Source of the DNA: Marinibactrum halimedae
GTDB lineage: Bacteria; Pseudomonadota; Gammaproteobacteria; Pseudomonadales; Cellvibrionaceae
NCBI RefSeq assembly: GCF_021234875.1
Contig: NZ_JAJQVM010000027.1
Span: 17,797-81,796, forward strand
DNA length: 64,000 nt
Direction: 5' to 3'
The translations under genes and the position numbers were made by a program. Positions 1 to 8,901 of the stretch are shown piece after piece. Position 1 is the first letter of the stretch. The number at the start of each line of letters is the position of its first letter. Under the pieces are notes generated by a model. The model saw nothing but the letters and a program-made list of their open reading frames with translations, was not told where the DNA came from and did not search any database.

Positions 1-1242
1 AACGAAGTGCGAAGCAAACTCAGTGACCTTCCTGGAGTTCGTGCCTTCCCGGTAATGCGCCAAGGCTTTGGCGGTGGCTTGTCAAAACCGGTAAGCTTTG
101 TAGTCGGTGGGGGCACCTATGCAGAGCTCACCCAGTGGCGCGATGTCTTAATGGAGAAAATCAGTGAGTCTAACCCAGGTTTAATAGGCATTGATTGGGA
201 CTACAAAGAAACCAAACCCCAATTGGAAGTGGATATCGACTACACCCGTGCCGCCGAACTGGGCGTCGATATCGAAACCATTGGCCGCACCTTAGAAACT
301 ATGCTTGGATCACGTAGAGTGACCACTTACATCGAAGGGGGTGAAGAATATGATGTTATTTTGGAAGGCGAACGCTCTCAGCAGCGCACCATCCACAATA
401 TGGAAAACATCTATGTCCGCTCCACTGTTAGTGGTCAATTAATTCCGCTGTCTAACTTAGTCACGATCAATGAATTTGCCGACAGCAGCCGTCTGAATCG
501 ATTTAATCGAGTACGCGCCATTACCATGGAGGCCAATCTGGCCGAGGGCTATTCCTTAGGCGAAGCCATCAACTATCTCGAAACATTGGTACGGGAGCAC
601 TTACCCACGGAAGTGGTGATGGACTATAAAGGGCAATCGCGGGATTTCAAATACGCCGGTGCGTCCTTGATTACCATCTTTTTGCTCGGTTTGTTCGTAA
701 CCTATCTGGTTTTGGCCGCGCAATTTGAAAGTTGGGTACACCCGTTTGTCATTATGCTTTGTGTACCACTGGCCATGGTCGGTGGGCTGGCTGGGCTTTA
801 CTTTACCGGTGCCTCATTAAATATTTATTCTCAAATTGGCCTTATTATGCTGGTCGGGCTCGCCGCTAAAAACGGGATTTTAATCGTCGAGTTTGCTAAT
901 CAGCTGCGAGATGAGGGGGTGGAATTTACCCAAGCGATTCGAGAATCGGCCAGCACTCGCCTGCGCCCCATTGCTATGACGGCCATTACGACAGCGGCTG
1001 GCACCTTGCCATTGATTCTCTCCAGTGGCCCTGGCATGGAAACCCGTGCAGCCATTGGTTTAGTCGTGTTGACAGGTGTCATCTCAGCCACTCTCTTCAC
1101 GCTGTTCGTGACACCTGTAGCCTATTCTCTGCTGGCGCGTCACACCGGTTCGCCCATGTCGGTCACTCGCGAATTGCAGGATCAGCACCAAACTCACCCA
1201 CCACACGATTTGACCGATGTAGACACCACCAGCCTGCCTTAA
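1..1242 (+). CDS. RND multidrug efflux permease, C-terminal part (5' end outside window)
   Basis: This is the inner-membrane proton antiporter of a tripartite RND efflux pump (AcrB/MexB-like HAE1 family), which exports hydrophobic compounds with a periplasmic adaptor and an outer-membrane channel. The frame is open at base 1, so the gene begins upstream; about 413 codons of an expected 1,000-1,050 remain. Visible parts are the end of the second periplasmic porter/docking loop (roughly residues 1-215), then membrane helices beginning near ASLITIFLLGLF, the conserved GLAAKNGILIVEFAN segment and the final helices before VTPVAYSLLAR. A soluble, His/Thr-rich tail of about 35 residues follows. Adaptor and porin genes are not in view. 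Family assignment is secure; the substrate is unknown. Confidence 0.93.
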   Translation, partial: NEVRSKLSDLPGVRAFPVMRQGFGGGLSKPVSFVVGGGTYAELTQWRDVLMEKISESNPGLIGIDWDYKETKPQLEVDIDYTRAAELGVDIETIGRTLETMLGSRRVTTYIEGGEEYDVILEGERSQQRTIHNMENIYVRSTVSGQLIPLSNLVTINEFADSSRLNRFNRVRAITMEANLAEGYSLGEAINYLETLVREHLPTEVVMDYKGQSRDFKYAGASLITIFLLGLFVTYLVLAAQFESWVHPFVIMLCVPLAMVGGLAGLYFTGASLNIYSQIGLIMLVGLAAKNGILIVEFANQLRDEGVEFTQAIRESASTRLRPIAMTAITTAAGTLPLILSSGPGMETRAAIGLVVLTGVISATLFTLFVTPVAYSLLARHTGSPMSVTRELQDQHQTHPPHDLTDVDTTSLP

Positions 1243-1253
1243 TCAGGTAGGCT
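1231..1253 (+). terminator. weak hairpin over the RND stop codon
   Basis: An imperfect stem (AGCCT-G-CC pairing with GG-T-AGGCT) encloses the TAA stop. There is no U-tract, so it is only a possible terminator. A second pair, GCGGAGT at 1260-1266 and ACTCCGC at 1304-1310, could form a larger structure. Confidence 0.3.
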
Positions 1254-1348
1254 ATCGTCAGCGGAGTTGGTAAAACCATTTTGAAATATCACTCAAAATA
1301 ATGACTCCGCTGCACTGCAATATTCCGTATAAATTATGATAAACATTG

Positions 1349-1367
1349 AAAAACGATAGCTATTATC
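1349..1367 (+). promoter_or_regulatory. possible Fur box upstream of the GNAT gene
   Basis: The 19-mer contains GATAGCTATTATC, whose right arm ATTATC and left GATA match the classical Fur consensus; I count about 13 of 19 positions. It lies about 65 bp before the ATG at 1432, next to a TATAAG-like -10. The match is weak and could be chance in AT-rich DNA. Confidence 0.25.
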
Positions 1368-1431
1368 ATGGTATAAGCTGCACTGCAGCATAACGACCAC
1401 ATCCATGCAATTTACATAAACGGTATTCTTT

Positions 1432-2454
1432 ATGGCAAAAGGGTTTGTGACACGTCAGGTTCGATGGAGTGACGCCGCAGAGCAATTAAAAGCGATTCGC
1501 TACACCGTGTTTGTTGAAGAACAGCATGTGCCCGAAGAAGAAGAGCTGGATGAATACGACGCAAAGTGCATGCACTTTTTGTGTTTTGACAAAGAAAACA
1601 CGAATACCCCCGTCGGCTGTGCTCGCGTCATCGACAATGGAAAAATTGGCCGAGTCGCCGTTTACAAAGAATATCGCGGTAAAGGTGTTGGCGTAGAGTT
1701 AATGCTCGCTTGCACCCGATATTCTGTGGAGGTATTACAAAAAACGCCAAAATTGGATGCACAGCTTTCAGCTCTGACGTTCTATGAAAAACTCGGCTTT
1801 GTAGCCCATGGCCAAGAGTTCATGGATGCAGGGATTCCCCATAAACACATGACCTACGCTCTTTCCTCATTTATCTCATCTACCCCATCAAATGATGACC
1901 ACAGTAGCTCTGAGCACAAAGCCACTGACTCATCATTTTCACAACATACACGGCACAATGGCGATAACGTAACGCCCATCCGGCAACCCGTTATTGGCTA
2001 TCCTGACGTGACAGCCCAGTTATCAGACACCCTCTCCACCAGTCGAGGCACACTGTATTTATGTTGCCCAGAACTTCTGATTAATGTTTTTAATGCCGAC
2101 AACACCCACTCTGCCCTCAGCGCGTTTTTTAAATCTCACAACCGCAACCAACTGCAGCTCATTTTGGACGTCAATACCAGCGAAAACTTACCAACTGAAG
2201 GGTTATTGAGTCTGGCAAAACGACTTCCCAGCCGAGTGACTATCCGTACACTTACCGACGAAACCGTGCGCTTTGACAGTGTAAAATTGCTGGCCGATCA
2301 CCACGAGTGGGTTGCCACCTTAGAAAATACACAAATCATTGCACACCGGCGGCGCTTAAGTGATCATCAATTTCAAATGGCAAAAGAGCATTTTGAACGT
2401 ATGTGGGAACACGAGTCAGAAGACAATCCTAATTTTCGGGAGGTTCGGATCTAA
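1432..2454 (+). CDS. GNAT acetyltransferase fused to a DUF7931-like domain
   Basis: The protein has two parts. Residues 1-145 form an ElaA-type GNAT domain: VFVEEQHVPEEEELD at the N-terminus, a beta-strand GRVAVYKEYRGKGVG that carries the acetyl-CoA-binding R/Q-x-x-G-x-G/A loop, and FYEKLGFVAHG near the end. Residues about 185-340 form a second domain with LAKRLPSRVTIR and a C-terminal FERMWEHESEDNPNFREVR, which resembles the family I recall as DUF7931, often fused to GNAT domains in pseudomonads. A Ser/His/Asp-rich linker (150-185) joins them. The acceptor substrate is unknown. No convincing ribosome site precedes the ATG. The gene stands alone between the RND gene and a convergent gene. Confidence 0.85.
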   Translation: MAKGFVTRQVRWSDAAEQLKAIRYTVFVEEQHVPEEEELDEYDAKCMHFLCFDKENTNTPVGCARVIDNGKIGRVAVYKEYRGKGVGVELMLACTRYSVEVLQKTPKLDAQLSALTFYEKLGFVAHGQEFMDAGIPHKHMTYALSSFISSTPSNDDHSSSEHKATDSSFSQHTRHNGDNVTPIRQPVIGYPDVTAQLSDTLSTSRGTLYLCCPELLINVFNADNTHSALSAFFKSHNRNQLQLILDVNTSENLPTEGLLSLAKRLPSRVTIRTLTDETVRFDSVKLLADHHEWVATLENTQIIAHRRRLSDHQFQMAKEHFERMWEHESEDNPNFREVRI

Positions 2455-2564
2455 AACTCGACTGTAAAAATAAGCTGTAAAATTTAGATTGAGGTCAACA
2501 GTCATTCCGGCTCAAAATGCAATGCCTATCTAAAAACTATTTAAGGAAATTGATTTCAAAACCA

Positions 2565-4040
2565 TCACAAAGGCAATTCTTCACAGGCCAACAAACGCCG
2601 GTATTCATTTTTCTCTGATTCGGTAGCGAAACGGGAAAACAGCGTTTGTAAGCGAGCGATATTCAACATTTGCTCGATTTTTGATAACTGTGCTTGTTGT
2701 CGCTCAAGGTTAAGGTAAGCGTCAATCAGCTGCTCTAACTCAAGGTAAGCGCTGATGATATTCAATAAAGATAATTGCTTTTGAATTGCTGTGCGGGCCT
2801 CTCGGGTAAGTGGGTCTGTTTCACCACTTTTTAAAGAAGGGCTCATATCAACTAACCCAGGGGAGGCGCCATCACTGAGATAAGCACTGTAAATATCAGG
2901 CCAATTCTCTTCAATCCATTGAGCAAGTTCGATTTTTTTCTCTTCCAGCACGTCTTGTTGTTCACCAATAGCCCGCTCCATAACACCAATTTTATAGCTT
3001 AACGTGGCATACGCTTCTGAACGAGCTTCCGATTGCAGCACTGGTGTGGAAAAGGGTTCGGCAATACGTTGGGCTGCCTGGTAATAATCATTAAATTTAG
3101 AAATACTGCTGGGTAACCAACGTGTAAACCAATCCTGCCAATGCTCTAAATACACCTCACTGGTAGAGCGAGAAAAATCCAAACTCAAGGCATTTCTCAA
3201 GGTGTATAAATGCGCTTCGCGCATTGTGACCTCTCCGTTTTCATCATAATCTGGCGATTCCAGTAACGGCTCTCCCGTACGCTGCATACCTCCCAGCGCT
3301 TCAAAAAAATAAGTGGAATAATCTCGATAGCTCGCCTCCTGCACTGACGGAGTACACCCTTCAGAAGTCAGAAAATCCAATTGGGATACAAACCCGCAAC
3401 GTGTGTCTTCAGTCAACCCGTTTGCCGGTTCCATGTTTTTAAATATCACATTGGCAAATGAACCGGAGTAACACTGGGGAAAAACAAATCGAAATTCAGA
3501 AGACTGATTATATTGATCTAAAAATGTTGAAAATTCCCTCGCACTCCACGAAGAGTGATTCCATAATCGTAATACATTTTCATTGGTATCCTGCTCATCC
3601 AAATCGCCGTGTCCTTGATAAATCAACGTGACTCGCTCTGCAGGAAACTGAGACAAGGTATTGGAAAGTAGTGCTTGAACCGATTCACGATGTGCAGGAC
3701 GAGGGTCTATTAAAAACTCGCTGGATTTCGATTCCAATAACTCGCCATCATTTATGGCAAAGTGAATCCATTGTTCGGTCGTTGCAACCTCAGCAGGTGT
3801 CGATAAATACACATCATGCTGCGCATTGCCACCGTCGGTATAGGCCAGTGAAATACGATCCCCGTAACGTTCCGCCAAGATGTGATAAATCCATCGAGTA
3901 TTACGCTCAATAGACACTTCTGAGGAAGTGACATCCCCTCCACCGCCGACAATCACAGCTTGCTGAGCCACTGCTGCATTGGATACCGCTAACCAACCCA
4001 ATAATGTGAATAACAAACTCAAACAACGCACCAAATCCAT
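2565..4040 (-). CDS. secreted caspase-fold (clan CD, C13-like) cysteine peptidase with EF-hand
   Basis: I start at the ATG at 4040 because MDLVRCLSLLFTLLGWLAVSNAAVAQQ is a good signal peptide; an in-frame ATG at 4109 would add 23 residues. Numbered from 4040, the mature protein opens with AVIVGGGGD, then a predicted core strand and YQGHGD with His144, and later VFPQCYSGSF with Cys190. This His/Cys pair and its setting are typical of the caspase-legumain-gingipain fold. Residues 264-275 (DYDENGEVTMRE) form a canonical EF-hand loop with acidic or polar residues at 1, 3, 5, 7, 9 and 12. The rest (about 310-491) is helical, with LEEKKIELAQWIEENW and a Gln/Leu-rich coiled-coil stretch. It lies just after a small membrane-protein gene, probably as an operon. 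The substrate is unknown. Confidence 0.75.
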   Translation of the reverse strand: MDLVRCLSLLFTLLGWLAVSNAAVAQQAVIVGGGGDVTSSEVSIERNTRWIYHILAERYGDRISLAYTDGGNAQHDVYLSTPAEVATTEQWIHFAINDGELLESKSSEFLIDPRPAHRESVQALLSNTLSQFPAERVTLIYQGHGDLDEQDTNENVLRLWNHSSWSAREFSTFLDQYNQSSEFRFVFPQCYSGSFANVIFKNMEPANGLTEDTRCGFVSQLDFLTSEGCTPSVQEASYRDYSTYFFEALGGMQRTGEPLLESPDYDENGEVTMREAHLYTLRNALSLDFSRSTSEVYLEHWQDWFTRWLPSSISKFNDYYQAAQRIAEPFSTPVLQSEARSEAYATLSYKIGVMERAIGEQQDVLEEKKIELAQWIEENWPDIYSAYLSDGASPGLVDMSPSLKSGETDPLTREARTAIQKQLSLLNIISAYLELEQLIDAYLNLERQQAQLSKIEQMLNIARLQTLFSRFATESEKNEYRRLLACEELPL

Positions 4041-4124
4041 TCGAACATCAAGTTGAATAATATGGCGAGTCAGGTTTCGAAAATGTAGGCAAAAAGAAGA
4101 CAACGGCATTTTATCCAGACTCTT

Positions 4125-4703
4125 TCACGAATTCGGTACATTTTCCGCCGTCAACGAGGCAGCAGTTGTATCCAGTTTTTTTTGAGCGGGGTCGTTTATG
4201 CTTCTCGCCTCAAGAACATTTTGCAAGGATGCGCTTGGAGGTTGCTGAGTGTTAAATAACTGTGCTCGTAAAATCATCTGGGCAACGGTAAATTCCAATA
4301 GCCACAAAGCCATGAGAAATAACGTCACTCCCATAATGATCGGCGTTTGTTTTCCTACCTGTGTAATAACAAAAGCATTCGCGGCAATAAGAACAATAAA
4401 ACGCATAACCCAGCTGTACGCCCCCACAGGTAAGCTGACCAAACCGGGCACAAGAAAAAATACAAATAAGAGACCTGCAAAAAGGGGCATAGATGACCAC
4501 CAGTCTTCCAATACAATGGAAAATAACTGGGCTTTGCTAAAATATTGAGTCACCAGCGGCCAGTAGTACAAAGTGGACTGCACAGATTGATCAACTAAAA
4601 ATCCGAGCAGTTGAAAAATAACAAGAAACAGTGGGTATGCCATTCCAACGGCAATAATATACAACACACACACAGCAATAATATGTGCCAATTTTCCCTT
4701 CAT
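4125..4703 (-). CDS. small integral membrane protein, unknown function
   Basis: The protein has 192 residues and about four hydrophobic segments: residues 7-37 (possibly one long or two short helices), 72-95, 98-116 and 121-144. A polar C-terminal tail of about 45 residues follows, rich in Gln, Asn and Ser. I recognise no family. The downstream caspase-fold gene begins within 20-90 bases, depending on its start, so the two are probably cotranscribed and may act together at the membrane or in the periplasm. The ATG at 4703 is followed by a Lys-rich start (MKGKLAH). Confidence 0.7.
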   Translation of the reverse strand: MKGKLAHIIAVCVLYIIAVGMAYPLFLVIFQLLGFLVDQSVQSTLYYWPLVTQYFSKAQLFSIVLEDWWSSMPLFAGLLFVFFLVPGLVSLPVGAYSWVMRFIVLIAANAFVITQVGKQTPIIMGVTLFLMALWLLEFTVAQMILRAQLFNTQQPPSASLQNVLEARSINDPAQKKLDTTAASLTAENVPNS

Positions 4704-4896
4704 GTATCACCCTAATTGATTGAATATCTCTCTACCATCACCAATGATGTATCGCCTTACTATTACCTAATAAATTGCGAACAACAAGTAACGGTGACCT
4801 GGCGATTACCAATAAACAATGGCTTTTTTATTCTAATATTGAAGCCACATAATGATTGAGCAGAGACATAAACTCAACCTTTGGTTTAGAGGCGAG

Positions 4897-6219
4897 CTAC
4901 AAACCTAGATGATCACGTAACCGTAAGTAGGCCATCCCAATTTGGCTCAAGGGCGCCTGAAATCGTTTTCCCCCAGGAAAAGGCCGATGATCAATACCCG
5001 AGAATGTTTTAAAGCCCGATGTTTCCCCTATCAAACACTGAGCCATAATGCAGCCCAACGTATGAGGCAGTGTAATACCATGACCACATGCCAAAGCATA
5101 AAAGACATGGGAGTTAAACGATCCAACACAAGGTAAGCGATTTTGTGTCACGATACCTTGCCCAGTCCATGCATAGTCCATTTCCACCGTTTCCAACTGT
5201 GGAAATGTATTGAAGATACGCTTAATTATTGTACCCTTTGAACCACTGACACTGTTTTCACCATAACTAAGCCCTCCCCCATAAAGCAAGCGGTGGTCTT
5301 CGGTGAGACGAAAATAGTCCAAATCGTAATTGGCGTCTTCCACGCCATATTGCTGTGGAAGCAAACTGTCAATCAGTGTTGATGACAGAGGCTCCGTTAC
5401 TACCACACCCGATGGAGAAGGAAGGGTAAAACCCGAGAGTTCCGGAAGCAACGGTATTTCAGAAGCATTGCAAGCCATTACAACCGTATTCGCCGTCACA
5501 CACCCTTTTGGTGTATGAATTTTCACGTGCTGATCGTTATGTCGACTCAACTCACTGTTAACTAACGAGTATGTATCCACAGGGGAGTGAGTGAAAATAC
5601 GCCCACCTTGAGATTCAATCGCCTGGGCTTCTCCTAATGCCAAATTCAGAGGATGAAGCTGGCCTGCCCCATGGTCAACCAGCCCCCCCATAAAGCGTTC
5701 ACTGTTGGCGTATTGGGGCAAGGTATCCGCTCCAATAAGCTCCAACTCACGATAACCAAATCGACGCCACAATCGCTCTTTCTCTGCGAGTCGATTTAAC
5801 TGTCGGTCATTACTTGCTGCAAAAAAAACACCCTGATGAAAGCCACACTCAATGGCGTATTTTTCCATCCAGCCTCGAATCACTCCTGAACCGGTAAACG
5901 CCCATTTGCCCAATTGCGAGGCAAGCGCATCGCCATATCGGGCTTCAATTTCATCCAACTCAGATTCAAGGCTGTGAATCAGCAATCCGCCGCCACGGCC
6001 ACTGGCACCAGAGCCAATGTGTTGTGCCTCCAAAACCACCACCGACACACCTCGTTCAACAAGGTGTAACGCTGTACTCAGCCCAGTAAACCCAGCACCA
6101 ATAATACAGACATCCGCCGATATGGATTCCGTAAGAGGCGGTCGATCAATTGGCCCACTGGCCGTTGCTGAAAAATACGTTTGAGACAGATCACGATCAG
6201 AAGAGGAAGGCGTATTCAT
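4897..6219 (-). CDS. FAD-dependent amine oxidoreductase, PuuB/DadA-like (gamma-glutamylputrescine oxidase family)
   Basis: This is a flavoprotein of the D-amino-acid-oxidase fold that oxidises a primary or secondary amine. The dinucleotide-binding motif CIIGAGFTGLSTALHL lies at about residues 38-53, followed by the glutamate-containing VVVLEAQHIGSGASGRGGG segment. Further on are LFYGGGLSYGE-like and GIVTQNRLPCVG segments and a C-terminal CGHGITLPHTLG, which contacts the flavin in this family. I take the ATG at 6219 (MNTPSSS), because the 13 residues before it are Cys/Lys-rich and unlike the family. The neighbour on the same strand is a PuuD-type hydrolase, which favours a role in gamma-glutamylated polyamine breakdown; that substrate is an inference. 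Confidence 0.82.
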   Translation of the reverse strand: MNTPSSSDRDLSQTYFSATASGPIDRPPLTESISADVCIIGAGFTGLSTALHLVERGVSVVVLEAQHIGSGASGRGGGLLIHSLESELDEIEARYGDALASQLGKWAFTGSGVIRGWMEKYAIECGFHQGVFFAASNDRQLNRLAEKERLWRRFGYRELELIGADTLPQYANSERFMGGLVDHGAGQLHPLNLALGEAQAIESQGGRIFTHSPVDTYSLVNSELSRHNDQHVKIHTPKGCVTANTVVMACNASEIPLLPELSGFTLPSPSGVVVTEPLSSTLIDSLLPQQYGVEDANYDLDYFRLTEDHRLLYGGGLSYGENSVSGSKGTIIKRIFNTFPQLETVEMDYAWTGQGIVTQNRLPCVGSFNSHVFYALACGHGITLPHTLGCIMAQCLIGETSGFKTFSGIDHRPFPGGKRFQAPLSQIGMAYLRLRDHLGL

Positions 6220-6684
6220 AAGCACCGCGATACCTTTCTTACAGCATCTATTACACAACTGAATCTTAATCTTACACAGTCACACCTTATACAAAGGGAA
6301 GTTTGCGAACATAAAGCCCATAAATGCGAGCCCATCAAGCATGGCCAGTGCAAATGTAAAATTGATGCGTAAATACCACTATGGCATTTACTACTATGGC
6401 ATTTACTACTATGGCATCGCCATGAAAATCCCACATTATTATTGTCGTTGTTCAATTTCTTTCGACCGTTAGGCGGCAGCATAAATAACTCATCTCTACC
6501 CAATTGGCGGTAATTGGTAACGCTCACACCATATCCATTCTGGCGGTGTCAACCGTCTACACGAGGTACACAATAGTGTAGTAATACAGCTATTATAGCC
6601 ATCTTTATTGGTAAGAAATTTCTAACGGTAAATTTTGAGATAACGTGCTTGTGACTTCTGAGAAGCCCCTTTCAATTAGACGCT
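6220..6684. other. intergenic region between PuuB-like and PuuD-like genes
   Basis: This stretch of about 460 bp has no convincing gene. It holds the 15-bp tandem repeat at 6378-6417. A minus-strand open frame (6216-6527) is only the repeat plus AT-rich DNA read through. No clear terminator was seen. Confidence 0.6.
6378..6417. repeat. 15-bp tandem repeat, 2.7 copies
   Basis: The unit ACTATGGCATTTACT occurs at 6378-6392 and 6393-6407 without mismatch, and a third copy is cut off after ACTATGGCAT. It is intergenic. Confidence 0.95.
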
Positions 6685-7452
6685 TCACTTCAAGCGATGA
6701 TACTGCTCACAGGCCGACTGAAACGCTGAAAATATATTTTGATAAAATGGATTGAGATGGGCTTTCCATTCTGGATGCCATTGAACGCCCAATAAAAACG
6801 GGTTATCGATACCACATGATATCGCCTCAATTAAACCATCCGGTGCACTGGCTTCTACTTTGAGCCTCGGTGCTAGAGTACAAATACCCTGCCCGTGCAC
6901 AGAGTTCACAATGACATCCGAATGCAGAAAGCATTGCGATAACCAACCGCCCGGCTCAATATGAACTTTATGTGCCGGGCCATATTGAGCCTCTATAGAT
7001 TCAGAAGCGTCTCCCCGATGATCAAAGAAATCACCCGCTTCATGCACCTTTCCGTGCAGGGTTCCACCAAAGGTGACATTAATTTCCTGTAATCCTCTAC
7101 AAATCCCCAAAATAGGAATGCCTTTACGATGGGCGTATTCAATCATCCATAAATTTGTGTGGTCTCGATCTGGGTCGCGTAATTCATGAGGGTCGGAGAC
7201 AGTGGATGTATACCCGGATTGGCCATGAGAATAATGTTTTGGGTCGATATTGGAGTCACTACCGGGAATCAGCAGTCCATCTACCATGTGCAGTAAATCC
7301 GTAATGTCGGCTTTCGCGGCCAAAGCAGGGATCATGATTGGAATAGCTCCCATTAATCGGGAAACCACCAACAAATACTTTTCACCCACACAATGGTAAC
7401 GGTGTAACCCGATGGTTTTACAATCCGCCATTACCCCAATAATTAACGCCAT
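6685..7452 (-). CDS. class I glutamine amidotransferase-like gamma-glutamyl hydrolase (PuuD-like, peptidase C26)
   Basis: The family cleaves gamma-glutamyl amides; PuuD releases GABA from gamma-glutamyl-GABA in putrescine degradation. The nucleophile elbow GICRGLQEINV places the catalytic cysteine at residue 118, and QWHPEW supplies His226 and Glu228 of the triad. The glycine-rich LLIPGSDSNIDPKHY segment, near residue 60, is typical of the family. The length, 255 residues, is normal. It is oriented like the PuuB-like oxidase gene 465 bp downstream. No gamma-glutamylputrescine synthetase (PuuA) is in the window. The family is secure; the exact substrate is inferred from the neighbour. Confidence 0.88.
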   Translation of the reverse strand: MALIIGVMADCKTIGLHRYHCVGEKYLLVVSRLMGAIPIMIPALAAKADITDLLHMVDGLLIPGSDSNIDPKHYSHGQSGYTSTVSDPHELRDPDRDHTNLWMIEYAHRKGIPILGICRGLQEINVTFGGTLHGKVHEAGDFFDHRGDASESIEAQYGPAHKVHIEPGGWLSQCFLHSDVIVNSVHGQGICTLAPRLKVEASAPDGLIEAISCGIDNPFLLGVQWHPEWKAHLNPFYQNIFSAFQSACEQYHRLK

Positions 7453-7728
7453 ATTTTTGCCTCACTTCAAGGCCAAATTCCAAACCCCTTACGTCTCACC
7501 CTGGAATGACTTTTTATTCTTTTTGGAAATGCTCATCACACTCTATCGAGAATAGACCACATGTGCGCGGTAGAATCCATTCTACTTTATGCTAATCATC
7601 CACATTAGTTAAACCTAATTAATACTGAAAGCATCTCAACTCTTTACCAATAATGATTATTCGACAAAACGAATTGAGAAAACACATCGCCACCGCTCTT
7701 TTCATTCCCTGTTATTGGAAGAGGATCA

Positions 7729-8511
7729 TTAATCAAACTTTGAGAAATCGGGAGCCCGCTTTTCAAAAAAAGCCCCAACCGCTTCGGCAAATTCTGGTGA
7801 CTGTAAGCCATCACGAAACGCTTTCATTTCTTCTTCCATTACTTTAAAGCCATCTTTAAAACGATAATCTCGGATAAGTGCTTTCGTTTTACGTAATGCC
7901 ATGGGTGGCTGCGCTGCTACTTTACGTGCATTTTCAAGCGCTAAATTGAGGCTAGAATCGCCCTCAGCCACAGTGTTAATAATGCCGATATCGCGAGCCG
8001 TATCCACGCCAAAAGATTCTCCAAGCAGCAACAGCTCACTCGCCCGTACATGCCCTGCCAATAATGGCAATATTTGGCTACATGCGAATTCAGGACAAAG
8101 ACCCAAATTCACAAACGGTAATTTAAACTTGGCACCGGCACTGGCGTATACCAAGTCACAGTGTAATAACATGGTGGTGCCAATACCCACCGCATTGCCA
8201 TCCACTGCAGCAATCACTGGCTTTTCGAAGGTATATAAGGTTCTCAAAAACACCGCTACCGCACTTTTCTCATCGGTAGGGGGATTACTGGCGAAATCCA
8301 TTAAATCGTTTCCGCTGGTAAAACAGCCGCCAGCACCAGTAATGACAACAACGCGAATGCTTTTATCGTCTGCTGCTTCGGCAAAACGATTGGCCAACTG
8401 CTCATACATGTCGATATTGATGGCATTTTTGCACTCGGGGCGATTCATGGTAAGTGTCATAATGCCACCATCGGTGGAAGCATGAACCGGTGATTGATAT
8501 GAAGTTGACAT
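7729..8511 (-). CDS. enoyl-CoA hydratase/isomerase family protein
   Basis: This is a crotonase-fold enzyme acting on acyl-CoA thioesters. The two oxyanion-hole regions are visible: ITGAGGCFTSGNDL (about 57-70) and AAVDGNAVGIGTTML (about 101-115). Glu141 in NLGLCPEFACS sits where a catalytic acid is found in many family members. The length, 260 residues, is normal for a single-domain crotonase. It is not next to other beta-oxidation genes, so hydratase versus delta3,delta2-isomerase activity cannot be settled. The spacing to the PuuD-like gene (276 bp) suggests separate transcription. Confidence 0.88.
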   Translation of the reverse strand: MSTSYQSPVHASTDGGIMTLTMNRPECKNAINIDMYEQLANRFAEAADDKSIRVVVITGAGGCFTSGNDLMDFASNPPTDEKSAVAVFLRTLYTFEKPVIAAVDGNAVGIGTTMLLHCDLVYASAGAKFKLPFVNLGLCPEFACSQILPLLAGHVRASELLLLGESFGVDTARDIGIINTVAEGDSSLNLALENARKVAAQPPMALRKTKALIRDYRFKDGFKVMEEEMKAFRDGLQSPEFAEAVGAFFEKRAPDFSKFD

Positions 8512-8901
8512 AAAGTTTCCTTGTGTTTTCCAAAGCTCGATTCACCCTTGCCGCGCCGTTTATAGGTACGTTTCACTCTCGTAGGCAATGAATAAGATTA
8601 AAAATCGAGCATTGTTCGGATTTTCATTATTATCAGGGCGAAGTCTGTTAAGCGTTACGCCAATACACCCTCTAGCATACTCCACCCTTCATAAGATGTG
8701 AGTATGCAAATAGGCCAAGCGCCTTACATATGTCATCCATATGTCATCGCCCTACTTGTCCATTCCCCTTACTTGTCCACCCCCCAAGGTATCGGACCAG
8801 CGAGGCGCGAGGACAATCGTATTAGTATTTAATATAAAGAAAAAAGCCAGCATAAAATACGCTGGCTTTTTGAAGAAGTGGGTTTTATCTAACCTTAGGG
8901 A
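8512..8901. other. intergenic region between enoyl-CoA hydratase and fumarase
   Basis: About 390 bp with no gene. It holds two small direct repeats: CATATGTCATC twice at 8727-8748 (period 11) and TACTTGTCCA at 8753-8762 and 8770-8779 (period 17). The fumarase terminator also lies here. Confidence 0.7.
8841..8871 (-). terminator. rho-independent terminator after fumarase
   Basis: The sequence AAAAAGCCAGC, a 9-base loop and GCTGGCTTTTT form a perfect stem flanked by A and T runs, so it could act on both strands. It lies 30 bp past the fumarase stop. Confidence 0.9.

Noticed and set aside
6216..6527. 103-codon minus-strand frame with KCHSS repeats
   Set aside because: It is the 15-bp repeat at 6378 read through; there is no gene-like sequence on either side.
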